Positions 30,909-41,342 of a stretch of DNA of 64,000 nt are shown here, piece by piece (within the stretch, counting starts at the first letter, position 1; every line of letters begins with the position of its first letter). A program made the translations under genes and the position numbers. Source of the stretch: Rubrimonas cliftonensis (lineage in GTDB: Bacteria > Pseudomonadota > Alphaproteobacteria > Rhodobacterales > Rhodobacteraceae); contig NZ_FNQM01000001.1 in the NCBI RefSeq assembly GCF_900107585.1, positions 1 to 64,000 on the forward strand. Reading direction: 5' to 3'. Below the pieces are notes generated by a model that saw only the letters and a list, made by a program, of their open reading frames with translations, was not told the DNA's origin and did not search any database.

Positions 30909-32186
30909 TCAACGGTAGATCAGGGTCGGCAGCCACATCGAGACCGCCGGCACGAAGGTGACGAGCATCAGCACGGCGACGAGCGGGATCAGGAACGGCG
31001 CCGTCGCCGCAACGCAGCGCTCGAACGGCACGCCGCTCACGCGCGCCAGCACGTAGAGGACCATCCCCACCGGCGGCGTCAACAGCCCGATCATCAGGTT
31101 CAGCACCATGATGACGCCGAAATGCACCGGGTCCACGCCGATCTTGACCATGATCGGCAGCAGCACCGGCGTCAGGATCGTGATGGCCGCGATGGTCTCC
31201 ATGAAGCAACCCACCACCAGCAGGATGAGGTTCACCAACAGCAGGATGATGATCGGGTTCTCCGTCACCGTCAGCAGCATCGCCGCGAACTGCTCGGTGG
31301 CGCGGTTCGACGTCAGCAGCCAGGCGAAGATCGAGGCCCCGGCGACGATGAACATCACGATCGAGGTGGTCTCGATGGTGTCCATGCTAACCCGCAGCAG
31401 GCGCCTCCACGTCAGCGTGCGGTAGACGACGAGACCCAGCAGCAGCGCATAGGCCGATGCGGCGATGGCGGCCTCGGTGGGCGTGAACACGCCCGCGAGG
31501 ATGCCGCCGACGATGATCACCGGCGTCATCAGCGACAGGAACGCCGCGAGGAAGCTGGAGCCCAGCACGCCGAGCGAGAACGCAGCGTCGCGCGGGTAGC
31601 CGCGCTTGCGCGCATACCACGCCACCATCGCCATCAGCGCCAGCGCCATCAGCAGGCCGGGAATGAACCCTGCCGCGAAGAGCTGCCCGATCGAGGCCGA
31701 GGCCACCACGCCGTAGATCACCATGGGCAGCGAGGGCGGAATGATCGGCCCGATGGTCGAGGACGCCGCCGTGACGCCCACCGAGAAGTCGGCGTCGTAC
31801 CCTGCGTCCTTCATCGCCTTGATCTCGATGGTCCCGAGGCCGCCGGCGTCGGCCACCGCCGCGCCGGACATGCCGGCGAAGATCACCGAGGCGCCGACGT
31901 TCACATGGCCGAGCCCGCCGCGCAGCCAGCCGACGCCGGCCTTGGCGAAGTCGAAGATGCGGTTGGTGATGCCGGCGGTGTTCATCAGGTTGCCCGCGAG
32001 GATGAAGAACGGCACGGCGAGCAGGGGAAAGCTGTCAACCCCGTTCACCATGCGGTGGATCACCACGAGTTCCGGCGCCTGGCCGGTGACGGCGATGAAG
32101 ATCAGCGAGGAGGCCGCCAGCGACACCGCCACCGGCATGCCGATCACCACCATCCCGAAGATGAGCGCGAACAGGAGCCAGAGCAT
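30909..32186 (-). CDS. dctM: TRAP transporter large permease
   Basis: A 425-aa, about 12-helix membrane protein that drives Na+-coupled uptake of the substrate delivered by the periplasmic binding protein. It starts MLWLLFALIFGMVVIGMPVA with ATG at 32186, whose A is shared with the stop codon of dctQ (TGATG). Family hallmarks are FFILAGNLMNTAGIT, GGLGHVNVGASVIFAGMSG and GLLTPPVGMVLYVLARVSG. It lies between dctQ and the dehydratase gene. Confidence 0.95.
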   Translation of the reverse strand: MLWLLFALIFGMVVIGMPVAVSLAASSLIFIAVTGQAPELVVIHRMVNGVDSFPLLAVPFFILAGNLMNTAGITNRIFDFAKAGVGWLRGGLGHVNVGASVIFAGMSGAAVADAGGLGTIEIKAMKDAGYDADFSVGVTAASSTIGPIIPPSLPMVIYGVVASASIGQLFAAGFIPGLLMALALMAMVAWYARKRGYPRDAAFSLGVLGSSFLAAFLSLMTPVIIVGGILAGVFTPTEAAIAASAYALLLGLVVYRTLTWRRLLRVSMDTIETTSIVMFIVAGASIFAWLLTSNRATEQFAAMLLTVTENPIIILLLVNLILLVVGCFMETIAAITILTPVLLPIMVKIGVDPVHFGVIMVLNLMIGLLTPPVGMVLYVLARVSGVPFERCVAATAPFLIPLVAVLMLVTFVPAVSMWLPTLIYR

Positions 32187-32788
32187 CAGAAGGCGCCGGC
32201 GGACGGGTCGACGGGCGGCTGCGTCAGCGCGCCGTGGCGTCGGCCGTGGAAACGGTCCCACGCCAGCCGGGCGGCATAGAGCGCCATGGCGGCGAAGCAC
32301 GCCGCGACGATCCAGTAGATCACCGCCTTGGAGACCTCGATGGACGCCATTTTCTGCCGCGTGCGCATCGCCAGCTCTACGCTGTACCATGTCGCCGCGA
32401 CGAAGAACGCCGTCTTCGCGACGTCGATGGTCGCCGAGAGCAGCTTGCGCGTCCGCATCGACAGGTACCGGTAGAAGAATTCGACCACGATGTGGCTGTC
32501 CTTGCGCACGGCGATCACGGCGCCGGTGAAAGCGGAGACGATCAGCAGGTAGCGGGCGATCTCCTCGGTCCAGCCGAGGCTGTCGTTCAGCACGTATCGC
32601 GTGAAGAACTGGAGAAACACCACTCCCGCGAGCACCCAGAACATAGCCACGGGGATGACGTCCACCGCGCGCATGTCGGAAAGGTCGGGCTCTTGGTCCT
32701 CGGGAACCGCGAACTCGACCGGGCCGCCGGGTGTGGCCCGGTCGTCGGCCCGGTCGTCAGCCCGCTGGGGGGCCTTGTTGTCCGCCAT
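32186..32788 (-). CDS. dctQ: TRAP transporter small permease
   Basis: A 200-aa, four-helix membrane protein. After a charged N-terminal extension of about 40 residues (acidic, with ADDRADDR repeats) come TM helices, the conserved LGWTEEIARYLLIVSAFTGA motif and the DSHIVVEFFYRYL loop of DctQ proteins. It complexes with DctM. It overlaps dctM by one base and follows dctP by 3 bp. The long acidic tail is unusual but probably disordered. Confidence 0.92.
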   Translation of the reverse strand: MADNKAPQRADDRADDRATPGGPVEFAVPEDQEPDLSDMRAVDVIPVAMFWVLAGVVFLQFFTRYVLNDSLGWTEEIARYLLIVSAFTGAVIAVRKDSHIVVEFFYRYLSMRTRKLLSATIDVAKTAFFVAATWYSVELAMRTRQKMASIEVSKAVIYWIVAACFAAMALYAARLAWDRFHGRRHGALTQPPVDPSAGAF

Positions 32789-32791
32789 GGC

Positions 32792-33769
32792 TTACTTGAT
32801 GGCCTGGAGACGGTCGTAGGTCGCCTGGTCCCAGGTCGCGGCGGGGCCGTTGTGCAGCGGGGCGACGGCCTCGATGAACGGCGTGCGGTCGACTTCGTTC
32901 ACGTTGACGCCCTGCTCGCGGAACCACGCCACAAGGTCCTTCTCGGCCTGCACGATCTCATCGGTGCAGTTGGCGGCGGCTTCCTCCAGCACGGCGATCA
33001 GCGTCGCGCGGTCGGCCTCGTCCATCGAGGCGAGCGTGTCGCCGGAGACGATGGTCATCAGCGCGTCGGTGATGTGGCCGGTGAGGTTGATGTCGCTCTG
33101 GACCTCGTAGAACTTCTTGAACTGGATGGTCGGGAGCGGGTTCTCCTGCGCGTCCACCACGCCCTGCTGCAGCGCGAGATAGACCTCGGCGAAGGCCATC
33201 GGCGTCGCGTTGGCCTCGACCGCCTCGGGAAACATCGTGTAGAGCGGCGCGTTCGGCACCCGGATCTTGAGGCCCTGCATGTCGGAGGGCTTCAGGATCG
33301 GCTTGTTTGAGGTGACGTGGCGCAGGCCGTAATAGGTCAACGTCACGACATGGTGGCCGCTCTCGTCCTCGTAACCGTCGGCGAGTTCGCGGAACAGGCC
33401 GCCGTCGCGGAACTTCTCCCAGTGGTCGAAGCCGCGGAACATGAACGGCGCGCCGCCGATCGCCATCGGCCCGTAGGTGCGCCCGGCGAAGAGCTGCCCG
33501 GTGTAGATGATGTCGACGGTGCCGAGGCCAAGCCCCTCGTTGATGTCGACTTCCTTGCCGAGCGAGGAGGCGGGAAACACCTCGATCGTGTAGCGCCCGT
33601 CGGTGCGCTTCGCGAGTTCCTCGCCGGCCCAGACCGCCCAGCTGTGATAGTTCGATGCGGATTCGTAGACATGCGCCCATTTGAGCGCGGTCTGCGACGC
33701 GGCGGCGCCGGCCAGCGTGATCAGGCCCGCCGCGGCGACCGCCACGGCCCGTGCGAATCTCATGGTCAT
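32792..33769 (-). CDS. dctP: TRAP transporter substrate-binding protein
   Basis: A 325-aa periplasmic solute receptor. From ATG 33769 (ggggaga ahead) it has a signal peptide ending in LAGAAASQTA. The fold markers are KWAHVYESASNYH, the conserved LKPSDMQGLKIRVPNAPLY segment with the carboxylate-clamping Arg, and MAFAEVYLALQQGVVDAQEN. The ligand is therefore an organic or sugar acid, and the dehydratase in the operon points to a hexonate or uronate. It is first in the operon dctP-dctQ-dctM-uxaA. Confidence 0.94.
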   Translation of the reverse strand: MTMRFARAVAVAAAGLITLAGAAASQTALKWAHVYESASNYHSWAVWAGEELAKRTDGRYTIEVFPASSLGKEVDINEGLGLGTVDIIYTGQLFAGRTYGPMAIGGAPFMFRGFDHWEKFRDGGLFRELADGYEDESGHHVVTLTYYGLRHVTSNKPILKPSDMQGLKIRVPNAPLYTMFPEAVEANATPMAFAEVYLALQQGVVDAQENPLPTIQFKKFYEVQSDINLTGHITDALMTIVSGDTLASMDEADRATLIAVLEEAAANCTDEIVQAEKDLVAWFREQGVNVNEVDRTPFIEAVAPLHNGPAATWDQATYDRLQAIK

Positions 33770-33903
33770 TGCATTCTCCCCAGAGTGGGCGGTCGCTTCG
33801 CGCACGCCGCCTTTCTTCTGGGTCGCACCGTCTCAAACGATTTAGGTCGACGCAAGAGGACTTTTCCGGGGTGATGCGGTCCGCAGCGGTCCGGGCGCCG
33901 CGC

Positions 33904-34662
33904 TCAGACGCGCCCCATGTCCACGACCATCGTCTGCGCCGTCATCGCGCGTGCGGCGTCGGAGGCGAGGAACAGGCACGGGCCCACCATGTCCTCCGGC
34001 ATGATCTCGCGCCGGATGCACTGCTGCGAGAGATGCGCGGCCAGCGCCTCGGGCGTCGCCCACAGAGTCCGCTGGCGCTCCGTCATCACCCAGCCCGGAA
34101 ACAGCGCGTTGACGCGCACGCCGAAGGCGCCGAAGTCCCGCGCCTGACCGCGTGTGAGGCCGACGATGCCGGCCTTGGAGGCCATGTAGACCTGCAGATC
34201 GGCCATCGCCTGCAGGAAGCTCACCGAGGAGAAGTTCACAACTGCGGCGCCGGGGACCGACTTGAGGTCGTCAAGGCAGGCCTGCGCGGTAAAATAGACA
34301 TGGCGCAGGTTCACCGCCTGCATGTCGTCCCACTGCTCGACCGAAACCGTGCCGGGAGCGGTGCGGTCGTCGCGCGCGGCGTTGCAGACCAGGCGGGATA
34401 TCGGGCCGTGGGCCGCGCGCGCCTCGGCGACCGCCGCCTCGATGGCCTTCACGTCGCGCAGGTCGGCCTTGATCCAGAGCGGCGCGGTCCCGTGGCGCGC
34501 GGCCGCTTCGTCGACGAAATCGGCGCTGTCCACCACATCGATGAACGCCACGCGCGACCCTTGCGCGAGAAACCCCTCGACAAGGCTGGCGCCGATTCCC
34601 GAACCGCCGCCCGTCACCAGCACGCTGGCGCCGGCGAGATCGGGGTGGATGGCCGGCTTCAT
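33904..34662 (-). CDS. SDR-family oxidoreductase next to the TRAP operon
   Basis: A 252-aa short-chain dehydrogenase: TGGGSGIG for the cofactor, CNAARDD in place of NNAG, Ser in NFSSVSFLQ and the catalytic YMASK. An Asp after the second strand (AFIDVVDSAD) favours NAD+. It lies 134 bp upstream of dctP in the same orientation; a likely role is oxidation of a sugar or sugar alcohol that feeds the dehydratase. This job is inferred from position; members of the family range from L-arabinose and fucose dehydrogenases to reductases. Confidence 0.82.
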   Translation of the reverse strand: MKPAIHPDLAGASVLVTGGGSGIGASLVEGFLAQGSRVAFIDVVDSADFVDEAAARHGTAPLWIKADLRDVKAIEAAVAEARAAHGPISRLVCNAARDDRTAPGTVSVEQWDDMQAVNLRHVYFTAQACLDDLKSVPGAAVVNFSSVSFLQAMADLQVYMASKAGIVGLTRGQARDFGAFGVRVNALFPGWVMTERQRTLWATPEALAAHLSQQCIRREIMPEDMVGPCLFLASDAARAMTAQTMVVDMGRV

Positions 34663-34686
34663 GTCGCGCGCCCGGCGGGGGCGGGC

Positions 34687-34854
34687 TTACTTGATCTTGC
34701 CTTCCTTGTACTCGACATGCTTGCGCGCGACGGGGTCGTACTTCCGCACGCTCATCTTGTCGGTCATGGTGCGCGAGTTCTTCTTGGTCACATAGAAGTG
34801 GCCGGTGCCCGCGCTGGAGTTCAGCCGGATCTTGATCGTCGTGGGCTTCGCCAT
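34687..34854 (-). CDS. rpmG: 50S ribosomal protein L33
   Basis: A 55-aa basic protein of the large ribosomal subunit. From ATG 34854 it reads [20 protein letters not shown], then VTKKNSRT and [18 protein letters not shown], the normal bacterial L33. It lacks the four zinc-binding cysteines, so it is the zinc-independent form. A longer upstream frame exists but does not match the family. The SDR gene follows 24 bp later. Confidence 0.96.
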   Translation of the reverse strand: MAKPTTIKIRLNSSAGTGHFYVTKKNSRTMTDKMSVRKYDPVARKHVEYKEGKIK

Positions 34855-34961
34855 GGTCGTCTCCCGGAGGGCGGGGCCCCCGATGCTGTGCGCGCATCGC
34901 GCTGTGAAAATCGAACCCGTGTGGATACCCATGCGTGGCGGCGTGTCAAGCGCCGCGGCGG

Positions 34962-35453
34962 TCAGTCGGCCTGCGCCGCGCCGTCCTCCGCCGGATGCTC
35001 GGGCAGCCCCCGCGCAGCATGGGGACGGGCCACGTCGCTGAGCGAGACCTCGAGCGCCTCGACGTCGAGCACGATGTCGGCGCCGCCCGACAGCGCCAGC
35101 CGCAGTTCTCCGGCCCCGTCCTCGGCGGGCTCGAACGACATCGACAGGAGGTTGTAGACCGCGTCCGACGCCGCGGGAGACAGGCCCCGCGCCCGCGCCG
35201 CCAGCACGTTCTCCACCACCAGCATGGCGCGCACGCGCTCGTAGGGCCGCCCGGCGGCCTTTGCGGCCTCGGCGTCCTCCCAGCGGAAACGCGAGATCAG
35301 CGCCGCGAAGCGCCGCGCGCGCGGCAGGAACCGCGCGTCGCCCACCGCGCCGACCGCGTCCTGCGCCAGCGCGGCGAGCACCGGAAGGCCCTCGGCCGTC
35401 TCGGCGCGGATGCGCAGCGGCCTGTCAGCGTCCTCGAATCGCGCGTCCGCCAT
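34962..35453 (-). CDS. DUF2948 family protein
   Basis: A 163-aa protein of unknown function from a family largely confined to alphaproteobacteria. Recognisable parts are [56 protein letters not shown] and [19 protein letters not shown]. It starts 2 bp after the murA stop, a conserved arrangement that implies co-transcription. No TM or signal sequence. Confidence 0.87.
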   Translation of the reverse strand: MADARFEDADRPLRIRAETAEGLPVLAALAQDAVGAVGDARFLPRARRFAALISRFRWEDAEAAKAAGRPYERVRAMLVVENVLAARARGLSPAASDAVYNLLSMSFEPAEDGAGELRLALSGGADIVLDVEALEVSLSDVARPHAARGLPEHPAEDGAAQAD

Positions 35454-35455
35454 GC

Positions 35456-36721
<1,266 letters not shown>

Positions 36722-36744
36722 TGCAGCCCTCTCGCCCTCTCGGT

Positions 36745-36942
36745 TCAGTCGTCCCGCCGGCCGCTCTCCGGCGGTTCGGCGGCGGCTTCACGGCCGTCCT
36801 GCGGCTGCGCCTCGTCCAGCGGCGCCGCGCGCTTCGCTTGCTTGCGCCGCCGCAGATTGTCGCGCAAGGCGGCTGCGAGGCGCGTGCGCCGCTCGTCCTC
36901 GCCGCCCCGCCCGTCGCCCTGTCCGTCGCCGCGTCCCGCCAT
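36745..36942 (-). CDS. Small charged protein upstream of murA
   Basis: A 65-aa hydrophilic ORF from ATG 36942. After a Gly/Asp-rich stretch it has a basic helix, [20 protein letters not shown], and an acidic tail ending ESGRRDD. Short proteins with a similar LRxNLxRRK helix are often found ahead of murA in Rhodobacterales, which is my main reason to accept it. Function unknown; nucleic-acid or membrane-surface binding is conceivable. Confidence 0.55.
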   Translation of the reverse strand: MAGRGDGQGDGRGGEDERRTRLAAALRDNLRRRKQAKRAAPLDEAQPQDGREAAAEPPESGRRDD

Positions 36943-37083
36943 GGCGCTTCCTACCGCGAGCGCCGCCGGCGCGTCCACAGCCGCCAGCTTGCGGCGCCTC
37001 GGCTATGGCGCGCAGGGGGATGATCGGCTATCGCAACCCGGGTTGCGTCGCGGGCGCGGCGCTGGCGAGAGAACGAGGCGGCC

Positions 37084-37413
37084 ATGTCAACTTTCGACGA
37101 TCGCGAACGGGCGTTCGAGAACAAGTACGCTCACGACGCGGAGATGCAGTTCAAGGCGGGCGCGCGGCGCAACAAGCTGCTGGGCCTGTGGGTCGCCGAG
37201 ATCATCGGCAAGTCCGGCGACGAGGCCGACGCCTACGCCAAGGAAGTCGTCATCGCCGACTTCGAGGAGGCCGGCGACGAGGACGTGTTCCGCAAGGTCT
37301 GGGCCGACCTTCAGGCGGCCAACGCGCCGGTCGACGAGGCGACGCTGCGCCAGCGGATGCTCTCCCTGATGAGCGAGGCTAAGAACCAGGTCATGACCGA
37401 GGTCAAGGACTGA
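37084..37413 (+). CDS. F1-ATPase inhibitor subunit zeta (DUF1476)
   Basis: A 109-aa helical protein that matches the alphaproteobacterial zeta subunit, which inserts its N-terminus into F1 and blocks ATP hydrolysis (shown in Paracoccus denitrificans). The inhibitory N-terminal segment FDDRERAFENKYAHDAEMQF and the core RRNKLLGLWVAEIIG, EVVIADFEEAGDEDVFRKV are clear. It starts at ATG 37084 and ends inside a short tandem repeat. Confidence 0.95.
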   Translation: MSTFDDRERAFENKYAHDAEMQFKAGARRNKLLGLWVAEIIGKSGDEADAYAKEVVIADFEEAGDEDVFRKVWADLQAANAPVDEATLRQRMLSLMSEAKNQVMTEVKD

Positions 37414-37452
37414 CCGGGGCGACGGACTGACCGGCGCGACGGACTGGCGGGC
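37407..37452. repeat. 17-bp tandem repeat at the end of the zeta gene
   Basis: ggactgaccggggcgac is followed by ggactgaccggcgcgac and a partial ggactggcgggc. The first copy contains the stop codon of the zeta gene; the second repeats an in-frame TGA-like triplet. It looks like local slippage. Confidence 0.75.
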
Positions 37453-37620
37453 CGCCGCGCGCCGCCGCGGCGGGTTCGAGGCTGGCCGAGCTTCCGGTTC
37501 ACGCTTCCGGTCGGCGCTTCCGCCCGCCGCATCGCGGCGCCGCCGACGATCCCGCCTCTTTTCCGGCGGGGACGCCCGCAGCCGTTGACGTGGAGTCGCC
37601 GCGGCCTTCCTTCCATCGCC

Positions 37621-39153
37621 ATGCGCGACCCTCTCACCCTCGTCTGGTTCAAGCGCGATCTGCGCGCCGAGGATCACGCTCCGCTCTGCGCCGCCGCGCA
37701 GGCGGGCGCCGTCCTGCCCGTCCATGTCGCGGAGCCGGCGCTCTGGGCGCGGCCGACGATGAGCGCGCGCCAATGGGGCTTCGTCGCCGACAGTCTCGCG
37801 GCGTTGCGCGCCGATCTCGCGGCGCTTGGCGCGCCGCTGGTCGTGCGGGTGGGCGACGCGGTAGAGGAGCTGTCGCGCCTCGCCGCTGAGACCGGCGCCT
37901 GCGCGCTCTACGCCCATGCCGAGACCGGCGACGGCTGGACCTATGCGCGGGATCGTCGCGTCGCCGCCTGGGCGCGCGGGGCCGGGCTGGAATGGCGCGA
38001 GTTTCCCGCCGGCGGCGTCGTGCGGCGCCTGCGCTCGCGCGACGGCTGGTCGGCGCGATGGGAGCGGACGATGCGCGCCCCCGCGCTGGCGCCCCCCGCC
38101 CTGCGCGGCCCGCGCCTCGATCCGGGGCCGATCCCCGGCGCCGCCGCGCTCGGCCTCGCGCCGGACCCCTGCGAACGCCAGAAGGGCGGGCGCGGCGCCG
38201 CTCTCGCGACCCTCGGCGGGTTCCTGACCGTGCGCGGACGTGACTATCGCCGCGCCATGAGCTCCCCCCTGACCGGCTTCGACGCCTGCTCGCGCCTCTC
38301 GCCCCATCTCGCCTGGGGCACGCTCTCGACCCGCGAGGCCGCTCAGGCCGGCTGGGCGCGGCGGGCGGAGCTGACCGGGGAGGGCGCGGACGCCGCCTGG
38401 CGCGGTTCGGTCGACAGCTTCCTCTCCCGCCTGCACTGGCGCTGCCACTTCATGCAGAAGCTGGAGGACGAGCCCGAGATCGAGACGCGCTGCATGCACC
38501 GCGCCTATGAGGGCCTGCGCGAGGCCGACCACCGGCCCGAGATGCTCGCCGCATGGGAGAAGGGCGAGACCGGCTATCCTTTTGTCGACGCCTGCCTGCG
38601 CGCCCTGGCCGCGACCGGCTGGATGAATTTCCGCATGCGCTCGATGCTGACGGCCTTCGCCGCCTATCACCTGTGGCTCGACTGGCGGGCCGTCGCGCCG
38701 CCCATGGCGCGCTGGTTCACCGACTACGAGCCCGGCATCCACTACAGCCAGCTCCAGATGCAGAGCGGCGTGACGGGGATCAACACGACGCGGGTCTACA
38801 ATCCGGTCAAGCAGTCGCAGGATCAGGACCCGGACGGCGCCTTCATCCGCCGCTGGGTTCCCGAACTCGCCGGCCTTGCCGCCGCGCGGATCCATGCGCC
38901 CTGGAAGATGGAGCGGGCGGAGGCGCGCGCCGCCGGCGTCGTCCTCGGCGAGAGCTATCCCGAGCGCGTCGTCGAGCACGAGGCCGCCGCGCGCGCCGCG
39001 AAGGAGAAGGTTCACGCGGTGCGCCGCGGCGACGCCTTCCGCGAGGAGAAGCGCGCCGTGATGACGAAGCACGCCAGCCGCAAGCAGGGCCGCGACGGCT
39101 TCCCGAAGCGCGCCGCGCGACCCGACGCCCGCCAGCGCGCCTTCGAGTTCTGA
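37621..39153 (+). CDS. phrB: Deoxyribodipyrimidine photolyase (cryptochrome/photolyase class I)
   Basis: A 510-aa flavoenzyme that uses blue light to split cyclobutane pyrimidine dimers. The N-terminal photolyase domain begins [19 protein letters not shown]; the FAD domain carries [63 protein letters not shown] and [20 protein letters not shown]. The start at ATG 37621 fits the fold directly. The tail ([20 protein letters not shown] type) is basic. A second, Fe-S type photolyase lies downstream. Confidence 0.92.
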   Translation: MRDPLTLVWFKRDLRAEDHAPLCAAAQAGAVLPVHVAEPALWARPTMSARQWGFVADSLAALRADLAALGAPLVVRVGDAVEELSRLAAETGACALYAHAETGDGWTYARDRRVAAWARGAGLEWREFPAGGVVRRLRSRDGWSARWERTMRAPALAPPALRGPRLDPGPIPGAAALGLAPDPCERQKGGRGAALATLGGFLTVRGRDYRRAMSSPLTGFDACSRLSPHLAWGTLSTREAAQAGWARRAELTGEGADAAWRGSVDSFLSRLHWRCHFMQKLEDEPEIETRCMHRAYEGLREADHRPEMLAAWEKGETGYPFVDACLRALAATGWMNFRMRSMLTAFAAYHLWLDWRAVAPPMARWFTDYEPGIHYSQLQMQSGVTGINTTRVYNPVKQSQDQDPDGAFIRRWVPELAGLAAARIHAPWKMERAEARAAGVVLGESYPERVVEHEAAARAAKEKVHAVRRGDAFREEKRAVMTKHASRKQGRDGFPKRAARPDARQRAFEF

Positions 39154-39217
39154 TGCGCGCCCCTCCAAGGCAGCCGCTCAGCGGCGCTCCCCGAGCGCAG
39201 GCGGCACTCGCATCGCC

Positions 39218-39253
39218 CCCTCTCCCGCCTGCGGGAGAGGGCCGGGGTGAGGG
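39218..39253. repeat. REP-like palindrome between the photolyase genes
   Basis: The arms ccctctcccgc and gcgggagaggg form a perfect 11-bp stem with a 2-nt loop, followed by ccggggtgaggg. Palindromes of this wording with a GGGGTGAGGG tail recur between genes in many proteobacterial genomes. It may also terminate transcription or protect the mRNA of the upstream photolyase. Confidence 0.7.
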
Positions 39254-39282
39254 CGCGGGCGTAACGCGATAGGCTGGCGAGC

Positions 39283-39432
39283 ATGGCGAAGATGACGAAG
39301 AAGGCCGACCTGCCGTCCAAGCCCTGCGCCGCCTGCGGCCGCCCCTTCGCGTGGCGCAGGAAGTGGGCGAAGGTCTGGGACGAGGTCCGCTACTGCTCCG
39401 ACCGCTGCCGCTTTGAGGCGAAGAAGAAATGA
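39283..39432 (+). CDS. DUF2256 zinc-ribbon protein
   Basis: A 49-aa protein: MAKMTKKADLPSKPC, then CAACGRPF, WRRKWAKVWDEVRYCSDRCR and a Lys-rich end. Two Cys pairs (CxxC and CxxxC) make a small zinc ribbon. DUF2256 genes are regularly placed beside cryptochrome/photolyase genes, as here: the stop overlaps the ATG of the next photolyase in ATGA. A helper role in DNA or cofactor handling is inferred from context only. Confidence 0.85.
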   Translation: MAKMTKKADLPSKPCAACGRPFAWRRKWAKVWDEVRYCSDRCRFEAKKK

Positions 39433-40961
39433 GCGACGCCGCACCCGTCCGCCGACTCTGCGTCGTTCTCGGCGACCAGCTCGACGCCGACAGCGCGCTT
39501 TTCGACGGCTTCGACCCCGCGCGCGACGCGATCCTGATGACCGAGGCCGCCGAGGAGGCGACCTACGTCCCCCAGCACAGGAAGCGCCTCGTGCTGTTCT
39601 TCGCCGCCATGCGCCATTTCGCGGAAGCTCAGCGCGCCGAGGGTCGCCGCGTCCTCTACCGCCGCCTCGACGACGGCGCGCCGCAGACGCTTGCCGACAG
39701 CCTGCGCGCCGCCGTGGACGAGCACGCCCCCGAGCGCGTCGAGGTCGTCCTGCCTGGCGACTGGCGCGTGCTGGAGGCGCTGAAGGCCGCCGCCCCCGAA
39801 ATCGTGATCCGGGAGGACCGCCATTTTCTCACGACGCCGGAGCAGTGGGCGGACATGCGGCGCGATCGCAGGCGCTTCATCCTGGAGGATTTCTACCGCG
39901 CCCAGCGCCGGCGCACCGGCTGGCTGATGGAGGACGGCGAGCCGCTGGGCGGCGAGTGGAACTTCGACAAGGCCAACCGCAGGAGCTTCGGCCGCGACGG
40001 CCCCGGCCTCGTGCCGCGCCGCCCCCACAGCGCGCCCGACGACGTGACCAACGACGTCATCCGCATGGTCGAGAAGCGCTTTCCCGACGCGCCGGGCTCC
40101 ACCCAGGGCTTCGCCGAGCCGGTCACGCGCCGGCAGGCGCTCGTCCACCTGCGCGCCTTCGTGGAGGACCGGCTGCCGCTCTACGGCGACTATCAGGACG
40201 CCATCGCGCAAGGCCAGCCGACGCTCTGGCACGCCCGCATCTCGGCGGCGATGAACCTCAAGCTGATCTCACCGCGCGAGGCCTGCGAGGCGGCGATGGA
40301 GGCGCATCGGGCCGGCCGGGCCCCGCTCAACGCCGTCGAAGGTTTCGTGCGCCAGATCCTCGGCTGGCGGGAATTCACCCGCGGCGTCTACTGGACGCTG
40401 ATGCCCGACTACGCCGGGCGCAACGAACTCGGGGCCGACGCGGACCTTCCGGCGTTCTTCTGGACCGGCGAGACGGAGATGGCCTGCCTGCGCGACAGCG
40501 TCGGCCAGGTGCTGCGCGAGGGCTACGCCCACCACATCCAGCGGCTGATGGTGATGGGCCTGTTCCTGATGCTCTGGGGCGCCCGGCCGAAGGCCGCCCA
40601 TGACTGGCACATGGGGATGTATCTAGACGCGGTGGACTGGGTGTCGCTGCCCAACATGGCCGGCATGAGCCAGCACGCCGACGGCGGCGTGATGGGCACA
40701 AAGCCCTACTGCGCCTCCGGGGCCTACATCGACCGCATGTCAGACTGCTGCTCGGGCTGCCGCTACGACCCGAAACAGGCGACCGGCGAAAAGGCCTGCC
40801 CGTTCACCACGCTCTACTGGGATTTCCTCGACCGCCACGAGAGTCGCTTCAGGAGCAACATGCGCATGAAGATGCAGCTCTCGAACCTGCGGCGGAAGTC
40901 CGACGCGGACCGCAGGGCGATCCGCAAGGCGGCGGAGGGGGTGCGGGGACGTCCGGGGTAG
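39429..40961 (+). CDS. Fe-S bacterial photolyase/cryptochrome ((6-4) photolyase-like)
   Basis: A 510-aa protein of the FeS-BCP group, typified by Agrobacterium PhrB, which repairs (6-4) photoproducts and carries FAD, a 4Fe-4S cluster and a lumazine antenna. Group markers are VVLGDQLDADSALFDGF at the start, GFVRQILGWREFTRGVYW, GLFLMLWGARPKAAHDWHM and QHADGGVMGTKPYCASGAYI. Cluster cysteines are in PYCASG, SDCCSGC and EKACPF. It overlaps the DUF2256 gene by four bases, so the two are coupled. Confidence 0.92.
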   Translation: MSDAAPVRRLCVVLGDQLDADSALFDGFDPARDAILMTEAAEEATYVPQHRKRLVLFFAAMRHFAEAQRAEGRRVLYRRLDDGAPQTLADSLRAAVDEHAPERVEVVLPGDWRVLEALKAAAPEIVIREDRHFLTTPEQWADMRRDRRRFILEDFYRAQRRRTGWLMEDGEPLGGEWNFDKANRRSFGRDGPGLVPRRPHSAPDDVTNDVIRMVEKRFPDAPGSTQGFAEPVTRRQALVHLRAFVEDRLPLYGDYQDAIAQGQPTLWHARISAAMNLKLISPREACEAAMEAHRAGRAPLNAVEGFVRQILGWREFTRGVYWTLMPDYAGRNELGADADLPAFFWTGETEMACLRDSVGQVLREGYAHHIQRLMVMGLFLMLWGARPKAAHDWHMGMYLDAVDWVSLPNMAGMSQHADGGVMGTKPYCASGAYIDRMSDCCSGCRYDPKQATGEKACPFTTLYWDFLDRHESRFRSNMRMKMQLSNLRRKSDADRRAIRKAAEGVRGRPG

Positions 40962-41091
40962 GGGGCCGCGCGCGAAGACCGCACGGCCTGGCGCAGAGGT
41001 CGCCGGAGGCGCCGTGCGGCCCTGGCGTGCGGAGGTCGCCCGCGTGAGCCGTGATCCCGCCGTCCCGTTTCGAGCCCGTCGACGATGCCGC

Positions 41092-41270
41092 GCCGCGGAT
41101 CGCTGGACATCGTGCTCGACGGCGCGGGTCCGGAGTTCCTCCGTCCGGGCGCGCGCCGGACACTGCGGGAGCCGGCGTTCGAAGCGCAAGCCGCATGTCT
41201 GCGTCGAGCCCGATCGCGGCGGGATCGTCGCCCATGAGGTGACGGAGGGCGAGACCGGCGACGCCGCGCC
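41092..41270 (+). pseudogene. IS5-like transposase remnant
   Basis: Two short pieces in different frames resemble the middle of an IS5-family transposase. About 41092-41160 gives RRGSLDIVLDGAGPEFL, similar to the catalytic VDSTGLK region; about 41170-41270 gives RRSKRKPHVCVEPDRGGIVA followed by HEVTEGETGDAA, similar to RKLHxxxDxxxGEIVAxxLT. A frameshift separates them and the ends are gone. The rest of the 530-bp spacer 40962-41494 holds no gene I can support. Confidence 0.5.
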
Positions 41271-41327
41271 AAAGCCGCAGGGAAGCCGCGCGGCGATGAG
41301 CATGTGCGACGCGAGGGGAACGGCTTA

Positions 41328-41342
41328 ACGTCCGCTGGACGT
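41328..41342. promoter_or_regulatory. Palindrome upstream of the PP2C gene
   Basis: acgtccgctggacgt is a perfect 6-bp inverted repeat with a 3-nt centre, placed about 150 bp ahead of the phosphatase start, within a local AT-richer patch (gttgatacgttaacc). It could be an operator for the phosphatase-kinase-vWA genes; no regulator gene is nearby. Confidence 0.3.

Noticed and set aside
37087-39168. 693-codon minus-strand frame opposite the zeta subunit and photolyase genes
   Set aside because: Both + strand genes have strong family matches; the minus frame has none.
40740-41303. 187-aa minus-strand frame at the left border of the island
   Set aside because: It overlaps the Fe-S photolyase gene antisense and has no coherent fold; the spacer reads better as a decayed IS5-like element.
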